DNA of 40,251 bases from a virus. The notes beneath the pieces are model-generated. The model was given only the letters and a program-made list of their open reading frames with translations. It had not been told where the DNA came from and ran no database searches. A program made the translations under genes and the position numbers. How positions within the stretch are numbered: position 1 is the first letter of the stretch; each line of letters starts with the position of its first letter. Shown here piece after piece: positions 33,924 through 40,251 of the stretch. The stretch lies in IMG/VR virus record IMGVR_UViG_3300048592_000174, positions 1-40,251 of that record; one strand, written 5' to 3'.

Positions 33924-36422
33924 TCATTTTTTACTTTGCTTTTTAGCTAAAATATCTTTCTCCTTTATATCTAATTCTCTATCTTTTTGATTCAATTCTC
34001 TTACCGTTTTCATTGCTTCAATATAATCAGGTACGCCATCTTTATCCTGATTCTTATCTTCAGCAAACTTAAATATATCAATAGCCTTAATTTCTTTATC
34101 AAACTCTTTAGTCAATGTAATCTGTTCCAATTTATTTTGATGATCCATTTGTTTTTCATCCATCTTCATTCGCTGAATCTCCATTGTTTGAGCACTTTGA
34201 GCTTGTTGCATTTGCTGCATACGTTCCTCTTGACGTTTAGCTGCAAGTGTAATCATCTTATGTACTGTTTCAGGAGATTCTCCTTTAGACAATGCCATGA
34301 CCAATTCAGAAATAGTCTCTACACCTTCGGCCCTATTTTGAGCAAGTGCATGTACCAAGGATTCCATTGTCTTACGATACGTTTCATTATATACTCCATC
34401 CTTAATAAATATACCCAAATCCTCATGTGAAAGTACTTCAGGCGTAATCTTAATCACTCGCTTAGATCCGCTTGGCGTATTATAATTCAAAAACGTTTCT
34501 GTCTTATCCGGATGATCTTCAAAAAACCTTCTATAATACTCTCTAAACTGAATGACATATTCATCAATAACCGATTTCAATAAATCATTATGCATCAGAA
34601 AATACTCTTCAGCCATTGTATACGAATTAACAATAGCCTGCTGATTATCCGTTACATTAGAAGAAGGACTATAAATACCTTCTGCTTGAGGTGGAACCAG
34701 CATCTGCAATCCCATCTCCTTATCGATCAAATCCAGTAACTGCTGCATCAATATAATCTCCTGAATAGAACCTGCTATTTCAGGCTTAACGGGAGCAGAC
34801 TTTTGATTATTCAATAAGCCACTTGTAGTTAATGTGGGATCGCTATAACTATCTCCTAAAGATCTACGTAAATATCTCCAAATAGCCAACTTATCCACAC
34901 CTTCATACAACGGTTGTCCATCAGGACCTATCGCTAATTGATCAGGAATTTGACTAACATCAATATTCTTAATAAATCCTTCATACTTAGCCAACTCCCT
35001 ATTCTGCAAATCTTTCACATAAATATATTGCAACAAAGAAGGTATAGCCCTTTCAACTAAAGACATGGGTTCCGCATTCAAACCGCTAAATATCCTTCCT
35101 TTTGCACTCAATTCAAAATCAAACGGATTATCTATATTTAACGGCTGATTAGGACATTCCCTCATATCCACATAAATATCCGATCCATACCTTGTTACTT
35201 CATACCTTCTAGGTATCCACATCTTTTCGGCAACTACCGGATTACCATTTTCAGTCCATTCATATTTAATACTATCTCTTCCATACCTATTGGTAAACTT
35301 AATACGAATAGCCTGTTTAGGAATATCATAATTTGAAGGCATTACATCGGTGATCTCTACTCCATACTCATTAATACTCGTTACAAATACCACTTCCTTA
35401 AATGCCTTAAACTGCAAGTATGTTTTCCAAAGTAATCTGGAAGACATGAACCTTCTATTACTTCCACTACCTGTAGATTGACCAATATACCTGGAATCGT
35501 AATCCCTTCTTTGATACCCTTCTTCAACACTCAAATAATTATACTGCGATCTGGAATTAGATGAGGTAACATCCCAAGTTGCATTAGGAGTAAGATAAGC
35601 AGAACCTGCATATGTACCTAATCTGTCCATCACTTCATCTTCCACTTTATCCATCAACTCATCATATGCTTGAGCTACCGTAATAGGAGTGCGATACCAC
35701 CAGAAGTCTCCTTTTTCCACCTTATACTCATCACTCGATTTATTGAATCCAAAGTGCAATGGATTGAATACCATCGGTACAGGTTGTCCATTTTGCTCTA
35801 TGATACCAACAAATCCCATATCTTGAGCTAAGATATGTTTAAAACTTAACGCCTCTATATATTTATAATCAAACTTATTCTTAAAATACTCGATAACATC
35901 TGATGTAAATATTTCCAATTCTGTCTTAAATTCTAACGGATCAATTTCCTTTACATCAGGCAACGATTTCATTTGCTCATAATACCTTTGAGCTTCCTGG
36001 GCAGGCATATTCGCAGTAGCGTCATAAAGACTTATTTCTTCATCAACCACCTGCTCTATAAACTCCTTTAATTGCTCATTCTTATAAGCAATACTTCTAT
36101 CCGAATTCAAAACCACATCAAAATTAGCTCCTCTTTTCAGCTTTTGACCAACCAGATACATATACTTAGGATACAACCTATTATATACTACAATCTCCCG
36201 ATCTTCTTCAAAAGGAACTACAAACATTTCTCCTTCTGGACGGCACATCTTTTTAATCTGCTGTTCAATAAGAGAAATATCATTATTCAATATAGCATAG
36301 ATCATACGCTTCTTATTGTATAAATCTATGTTTGTATTATTAAATGGAACAATTGCCTCCATAACCGATTTATACCAGTCAGGAGTTTTGTTCTTCATTT
36401 TAAGACCGTATATACCTTCCAT
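33924..36422 (-). CDS. Portal protein, long crAss-like form, 832 aa
   Basis: An 832-residue protein directly after the terminase, with which it overlaps by 23 bases. Portals of other podoviruses are usually 500-750 residues; crAss-like ones are long. The first 130 residues are helical and charged, the middle is mixed with many Tyr and Arg (wing and stem), and the last 150 are a Gln/Met/Lys-rich helical barrel-like region (QEERMQQMQQAQSAQ). Near the end, DKNQDKDGVPDYIE (789-802) matches a calcium-binding DxNxDG-type loop. The role as a dodecameric DNA gate at one capsid vertex is known for the family. Position and size make the call firm. Confidence 0.88.
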   Translation of the reverse strand: MEGIYGLKMKNKTPDWYKSVMEAIVPFNNTNIDLYNKKRMIYAILNNDISLIEQQIKKMCRPEGEMFVVPFEEDREIVVYNRLYPKYMYLVGQKLKRGANFDVVLNSDRSIAYKNEQLKEFIEQVVDEEISLYDATANMPAQEAQRYYEQMKSLPDVKEIDPLEFKTELEIFTSDVIEYFKNKFDYKYIEALSFKHILAQDMGFVGIIEQNGQPVPMVFNPLHFGFNKSSDEYKVEKGDFWWYRTPITVAQAYDELMDKVEDEVMDRLGTYAGSAYLTPNATWDVTSSNSRSQYNYLSVEEGYQRRDYDSRYIGQSTGSGSNRRFMSSRLLWKTYLQFKAFKEVVFVTSINEYGVEITDVMPSNYDIPKQAIRIKFTNRYGRDSIKYEWTENGNPVVAEKMWIPRRYEVTRYGSDIYVDMRECPNQPLNIDNPFDFELSAKGRIFSGLNAEPMSLVERAIPSLLQYIYVKDLQNRELAKYEGFIKNIDVSQIPDQLAIGPDGQPLYEGVDKLAIWRYLRRSLGDSYSDPTLTTSGLLNNQKSAPVKPEIAGSIQEIILMQQLLDLIDKEMGLQMLVPPQAEGIYSPSSNVTDNQQAIVNSYTMAEEYFLMHNDLLKSVIDEYVIQFREYYRRFFEDHPDKTETFLNYNTPSGSKRVIKITPEVLSHEDLGIFIKDGVYNETYRKTMESLVHALAQNRAEGVETISELVMALSKGESPETVHKMITLAAKRQEERMQQMQQAQSAQTMEIQRMKMDEKQMDHQNKLEQITLTKEFDKEIKAIDIFKFAEDKNQDKDGVPDYIEAMKTVRELNQKDRELDIKEKDILAKKQSKK

Positions 36423-38709
36423 ATTTTACTTTATTAGATAATGCACTGGAAATTAAACCTATAGCACTGGATTTAGATTTTCTATCTGCATAAAAAGTTT
36501 GCTCACCTATGGCTAAACTTAAACCCAATAATGCAGATACTCCATCGAAGTTACCGTTCAAGGTATACTGTTTTATCTGTCTTATCGTAAAAAGACAAGG
36601 AATTGTTTCAATAATTGGAGTAGGAATTTCATTAACTTCAACTTGAGATAAAAGCCAATCTCGTAATGCATCTACTAACGTCAATTTAGCCACCTTATCT
36701 CCAACTAAATATCCTGTTTGAGAAACGCTCTTCTCATACATAAACTGACCCTGTTCAAATTGAGGTCTCAAACACAACAGATGCATCTTCTTTCGCTTAA
36801 TAAAATAAGCCCTTACCTTATCTCCCCTATTTGCCTCATACCATAACCCCCTAACCGGATTACCATAAAAGGCACATCCTTTCTCCAATATCTCATTATA
36901 CGCATCTACTCCATTTGGATGTTTCCCAATATACGTAGCTGCCATTCTATTTCCCGGTAATCCATACGAATTATACTTAGGATTGACTATCCAATAACTA
37001 GCACCTAACGATCCACCTTTATCCCATTCATCACTAATATATGGATCGTGCAATATAAACACAGCATCATTGGGAATCATGCCATTCACCTTCAGTTTTT
37101 CAGGAGAAATATACATCATAAACTCTCCTTCAATTGACTTACCCGGTTTTAATGGCCATTCATATATCGGTTCATACTGTGTCTTTACCGTATAATTTAC
37201 TCCATTATCTGAATTTGAATCCCAATAAAGTTCAATAGCTGTGCCAAGCGTTTCATATAAATTATTACTCAATAATTCTTTTTCACGTTTCTCAGCTTCT
37301 TTACTCGGTAGCAAACCACCATCATAAGCCAACCACATATCCTCTATATCCAAAGGATAGTTCATTCGCTCATTTAATATAATCCTTGGATCTGGAGAAT
37401 TAGCTGCAACTTTCCTTCTTTCCAAGTAAAACTCTGTTCCAGCAGCTAAATCCGTATTCCCATCAAGATCCTTAAAATCCTTATTAACCATTGAAGCAGG
37501 TAAATACAATCCTGTTCCGTTAAACTCAATACAATTATAATCTACCGGATGCATCATAATGCTTTGTGCAGGCTGTACCGTTTCAATATTACCAGAAGTA
37601 CCTATACCAACCTGCACACCAAATTGCATACCGTTCGTAGTAACTACCGCCTGGTTAGAAAGCCATGCCTCTACCAATAAAGGTGTTAAACCAGTTTCCT
37701 CATAAATAACTAAATTTCTACGACCCCCTGCACCAGCAGCACCACCTTCCTTTTTATTAATCGAATATACCGTATGAAACAATGTAGAACCAGTCCCTTC
37801 CCTTACCCATTTACTTTTCTTCTTAACCATGTACTCATTAATCCAGGGATTTTCCTTATTATTCGCTTTATAAGAACCTTCCATAATCTTATAAAACGGA
37901 CATGGCTCATAATCATCATCCTCTGGATTTCCCCATACACCGAATTTTGAATCTGTAGATAAGCGTTCCATACTCGTCACAATCTTTTCAATCAACTCAC
38001 TGGATTTATCTACTTTTCCAGAACCAATATCTATTAACGCCTTTGTCTTTTGAAAAGGCTCTCCAATATTATAATACTTCTGACCATCAAATACCAACTC
38101 ATATTTAGCTCCCATTCCGGCAATACCATAACTCTTACCTGAACCCCGGCTTCCCATCACACTAAAATTCTTTGTTCCATTATGATACAAAGGTCTACCT
38201 TTGGGATTATCGTGGAGCGAATACAAATATTCTTGGGGATTAACATACTCCTTAAACGTACCATTAGATCGAACAAAAAAGGCCTTCTGTTTCAATGTCA
38301 TAGAAGACTTCTTAGCATTCAATATCCTGCTATCTGATGTATACACATCGTCATTTTCAAAACCTGAAAAACCAAATGCCTCAATAAAAGCATAAGCAAT
38401 TAGCCATTCTACATCCCTAATGGTGGGAGCTATTTCAAACCTTGTCTTATCCTCTTCATTAGTATCAACCAATGTAAAATAATTTCCATAAAACCCCAAC
38501 CTTCCAGGTACATACCTCCACTCATTGCCTTGAGGATACCATATTCCCTCAACACATTTTTTACGCATACCCTGCCAAAACATGATATATCTTGGATCAA
38601 GAGGATGGTATGTTTCCGCTTCAAATTGCTTCAGTATCCCTTTTAAATCCTGTATTCTAAACGGAACTACATAGGGTTTAGAGAGTTCTTGAATTCCTGC
38701 CATAACCAA
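36400..38709 (-). CDS. terL: Terminase large subunit (DNA-packaging ATPase-nuclease)
   Basis: A 769-residue packaging motor. The ATPase has Walker A GSRGSGKS (residues 186-193, K192) and Walker B NLVIYEE (332-338, with E337/E338). The RNase H-like nuclease has D555 (FILHDPY), E625 (LWYEANRGD) and D722 (NFDGVSALLGL), the usual three acidic residues. It has a long N-terminal extension (about 170 residues) before Walker A, as in crAss-like terminases. The start may be ATG 38703 (MAGIQELS) rather than 38709; either overlaps the amidase gene end by about 40 bases. It cuts concatemers and threads DNA through the portal, whose gene it overlaps by 23 bases. Confidence 0.95.
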   Translation of the reverse strand: MVMAGIQELSKPYVVPFRIQDLKGILKQFEAETYHPLDPRYIMFWQGMRKKCVEGIWYPQGNEWRYVPGRLGFYGNYFTLVDTNEEDKTRFEIAPTIRDVEWLIAYAFIEAFGFSGFENDDVYTSDSRILNAKKSSMTLKQKAFFVRSNGTFKEYVNPQEYLYSLHDNPKGRPLYHNGTKNFSVMGSRGSGKSYGIAGMGAKYELVFDGQKYYNIGEPFQKTKALIDIGSGKVDKSSELIEKIVTSMERLSTDSKFGVWGNPEDDDYEPCPFYKIMEGSYKANNKENPWINEYMVKKKSKWVREGTGSTLFHTVYSINKKEGGAAGAGGRRNLVIYEETGLTPLLVEAWLSNQAVVTTNGMQFGVQVGIGTSGNIETVQPAQSIMMHPVDYNCIEFNGTGLYLPASMVNKDFKDLDGNTDLAAGTEFYLERRKVAANSPDPRIILNERMNYPLDIEDMWLAYDGGLLPSKEAEKREKELLSNNLYETLGTAIELYWDSNSDNGVNYTVKTQYEPIYEWPLKPGKSIEGEFMMYISPEKLKVNGMIPNDAVFILHDPYISDEWDKGGSLGASYWIVNPKYNSYGLPGNRMAATYIGKHPNGVDAYNEILEKGCAFYGNPVRGLWYEANRGDKVRAYFIKRKKMHLLCLRPQFEQGQFMYEKSVSQTGYLVGDKVAKLTLVDALRDWLLSQVEVNEIPTPIIETIPCLFTIRQIKQYTLNGNFDGVSALLGLSLAIGEQTFYADRKSKSSAIGLISSALSNKVKYGRYIRS

Positions 38710-39203
38710 TCATATTTTTCATTCCCTATAATCACGGGCAAATACATTTTGGGACAATCTTTTCCAGTAATATCGTAATGTCTGTACAGATTATCCGAAT
38801 CAAATCCATATCTTTTAAACAACTCCTGCAATAACTCTCTTGTATTGCGCAACGTATCTATCCAATTTCCATCCTTATTAACGCACATCTCCACTCCTAT
38901 AAAGTAATCATTTGGATTACCTCTTTGAGGAACTAACTGTTTCCGATAAGGAAGATTACTTAATCTAGGCTTATCCCCAACATGCCAAGCAACTTCCATA
39001 TCCGGAATCAGTTGAACAACCTTCTTATCATCCACAATATAATGTGCAGAAGCACTTCTATTCGCATTATTAAAATACTTATAATGCGCATCTGCATCTG
39101 CACCTTTAGACACATTAGCTGTCCAATGCAATACAATTCCCTTTAACTCCTTTAAATTCCTTCTTGGACGATTCCTCACAATCCATTTCTGTTCGATAAC
39201 CAT
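38667..39203 (-). CDS. N-acetylmuramoyl-L-alanine amidase, T7-lysozyme type (endolysin), 178 aa
   Basis: The Amidase_2 fold is recognised by zinc ligands H26 (IVLHWT), H142 (YRHYD) and C150 (GKDC), with catalytic K148 and Y55 (SAHY). The spacings H26-Y55 (29) and H142-C150 (8) equal those in T7 lysozyme (H17, Y46, H122, C130). There is no signal peptide, so it is cytoplasmic and needs a holin to reach peptidoglycan. It is encoded before the terminase and away from the membrane island. Length is normal for a single-domain enzyme with no binding module. Like T7 lysozyme it could have a second role with an RNA polymerase, but nothing here shows that. Confidence 0.92.
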   Translation of the reverse strand: MVIEQKWIVRNRPRRNLKELKGIVLHWTANVSKGADADAHYKYFNNANRSASAHYIVDDKKVVQLIPDMEVAWHVGDKPRLSNLPYRKQLVPQRGNPNDYFIGVEMCVNKDGNWIDTLRNTRELLQELFKRYGFDSDNLYRHYDITGKDCPKMYLPVIIGNEKYDWLWQEFKNSLNPM

Positions 39204-39204
39204 T

Positions 39205-39792
39205 TTACCACATTTTACCTCTTTCCGATAATGATATTTTTCTTCCTCCTTTTGCCCTATTCGTTTCCTTCTCCTTTAAGAACTCCTCTTCAATTTGCTT
39301 ATACCGATCATAAATTGTTCTGGAATCCTTCATTAAATTGTTAATCTGACTAGCCGTACCCTTTACCGTAACCATTTTCTTTCCATCAAATTCAGTACGA
39401 TCCAGTGTCCATTCAGTTTCATTAATCAGTTTAGTTCTTTTAATCAAATTCTGTTTTTCTTCAGCCAATGTTCTTTCTACAATAGTCATACATTCTATCG
39501 GATACCTATCTACACACTCCATAAAATCATCATCTTCCCAATCTACATCCGGAACAAATGTTTCTTTCAACATCTTCCGCTTTTCTTCATCAGGCATCCG
39601 ATAGAATATATTATCCTCTTCATCCGGATGACATAAAAAGAATACGGTCCACATCTGTCTTGATGAGAACTCCTTATCTTTAGACTCATCCTTATTGTAC
39701 AACTTATTGAACGGCTTATAAATTTTCATTTGAGGGTTTAATACCCAAAAATTTACAGCCTGATCTAAACTTCCAAAATTAATCTTTACCAT
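39205..39792 (-). CDS. Unknown helical protein upstream of amidase and terL, 195 aa
   Basis: An acidic middle (PDVDWEDDDFMECVDRYP, residues about 81-98) is followed by a long helix-forming segment (ERTLAEEKQNLIKRTKLI) and a basic, Lys/Arg-rich C-terminus (KGGRKISLSERGK). The N-terminus contains NFWVLNP. There is no membrane segment. It ends one base before the amidase start and overlaps the 88-residue gene by seven. Helical proteins just upstream of terL are often small terminase subunits, but no helix-turn-helix or DNA-binding motif is convincing, so that is only a candidate role. Confidence 0.7.
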   Translation of the reverse strand: MVKINFGSLDQAVNFWVLNPQMKIYKPFNKLYNKDESKDKEFSSRQMWTVFFLCHPDEEDNIFYRMPDEEKRKMLKETFVPDVDWEDDDFMECVDRYPIECMTIVERTLAEEKQNLIKRTKLINETEWTLDRTEFDGKKMVTVKGTASQINNLMKDSRTIYDRYKQIEEEFLKEKETNRAKGGRKISLSERGKMW

Positions 39793-40052
39793 TTCTCATT
39801 AAATACCATATACTTAATCTTATACAGTTCTGATGTATCATCCGTATAATCCACAATACAATCAATTTGCTTTCCCTTTAACCGATTTCCATTAGCCTTA
39901 CCTGTATTAATAAAAAAAGTCACTTCATTCCCATTAATCACCCCTTTAGTACAGGTACAAGAGAAATTAAGTGACTTAATCGGTTTACTCAAAACCTCTG
40001 TTCTTTGGTACGTGCGTTCGCTTTTTAACGTACCATAATCCTTCGTAATCAT
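39786..40052 (-). CDS. Unknown small protein, 88 aa
   Basis: The first 25 residues are basic and the rest beta-like (SLNFSCTCTKGVINGNEVTF, then IDCIVDYTDD), with three Cys (near residues 32, 34 and 65). The layout suggests a small beta-barrel or OB-like protein, perhaps nucleic-acid binding, but no family is recognised. It overlaps the following gene by seven bases and starts as ATGA-type overlap with the 66-residue gene before it, so it belongs to the same transcript. Confidence 0.65.
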   Translation of the reverse strand: MITKDYGTLKSERTYQRTEVLSKPIKSLNFSCTCTKGVINGNEVTFFINTGKANGNRLKGKQIDCIVDYTDDTSELYKIKYMVFNEKW

Positions 40053-40249
40053 TTTAATCCTTTTAATTTATACAATAATGTATTTACCAATGTCAACGCA
40101 TCGATTAAACATTGCCGTAAATCTTCACGCATTGACGTATCTTTCGTTAGCGCATTTAACGTATTACCAAATGCTTCAAAATAAACAACTGCATCCTTTT
40201 CAGGTATTTCAATCGATTTGGGACACCGTATCTTCTGACCATTGCTCAT
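40049..40249 (-). CDS. Unknown small helical protein, 66 aa
   Basis: A 66-residue protein with a helical second half (EDLRQCLIDALTLVNTLLYK) and a basic end. The start codon at 40249 is part of TGATG running to the window edge, so the gene before it probably ends there and the two are coupled. There is no membrane or export signal. It overlaps the 88-residue gene by four bases. The function is not recognised; size and place near terL allow a packaging accessory role. Confidence 0.6.
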   Translation of the reverse strand: MSNGQKIRCPKSIEIPEKDAVVYFEAFGNTLNALTKDTSMREDLRQCLIDALTLVNTLLYKLKGLK

Positions 40250-40251
40250 CA

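Noticed and set aside
1-40251. Alternative genetic code (stop reassignment known in some crAss-like phages)
   Set aside because: TAA, TGA and TAG each end genes at sensible junctions (for example TAG at 17860 and 19747, TGA at 31296), and no long gene needs read-through.

Overview
The window looks like the virion-gene block of a crAss-like phage (order Crassvirales), a podovirus of gut Bacteroidales. This is recognised from gene order and protein content. Read in transcription order (right to left, every gene on the minus strand) it runs: small genes, an amidase, the large terminase, an unusually long portal, a scaffold-like protein, the major capsid protein, connector and fibre genes, tail-ring and muzzle-type genes, two internal-protein candidates, and a giant protein that runs off the left edge. 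The DNA is AT-rich by eye. Start sites lack clear Shine-Dalgarno sequences, and the one convincing promoter has Bacteroidetes form (ATTG-N20-TATATTTG). TAA, TGA and TAG all end real genes, so the standard code is in use.

Layout. 40.25-38.7 kb: three small unknown genes and a T7-lysozyme-type amidase. 38.7-31.3 kb: packaging and head genes (TerL, portal, scaffold-like, MCP). 31.2-30.1 kb: a LAGLIDADG homing endonuclease with three helix-turn-helix units and its own promoter, wedged between MCP and the next virion gene. 30.1-26.0 kb: four virion genes, including a 446-residue protein with MCP-like codon use and a short fibre. 26.0-20.3 kb: a 1902-residue tailspike or fibre with an apparent Sec signal peptide and two beta-helix-like modules. 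20.3-17.6 kb: an island of membrane proteins and lipoproteins, comprising three tiny two-helix proteins, a small proline-containing lipoprotein, a metzincin lipoprotein, a membrane-anchored PAS protein and one unknown. 17.6-15.0 kb: two small Cys-rich proteins and a 645-residue Ig/SprB-like protein. 15.0-8.4 kb: a PD-(D/E)XK nuclease, ring-type proteins, a basic protein and the 1206-residue muzzle-type protein. 8.4-1 kb: two internal-protein candidates and the giant protein carrying an HEAWH zincin motif.

How it fits together. Genes overlap or nearly touch (many ATGA and TAATG junctions), which suggests one long late transcript with translational coupling. TerL packages DNA through the portal into an MCP shell built on the scaffold. 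Ring and muzzle proteins form the short tail, the fibres bind the host, and the internal proteins are probably ejected. The 17.6-20.3 kb island is the part least explained by standard phage genes. It is the best candidate for an undescribed system: a lysis or envelope-remodelling module combining holin-like proteins, lipoproteins, a surface metalloprotease and a PAS sensor.

Limits: family calls come from motifs and position read by eye, with no database search. No tRNA, CRISPR array, insertion sequence or attachment site was seen, and no stretch over 300 bases lacks a gene.
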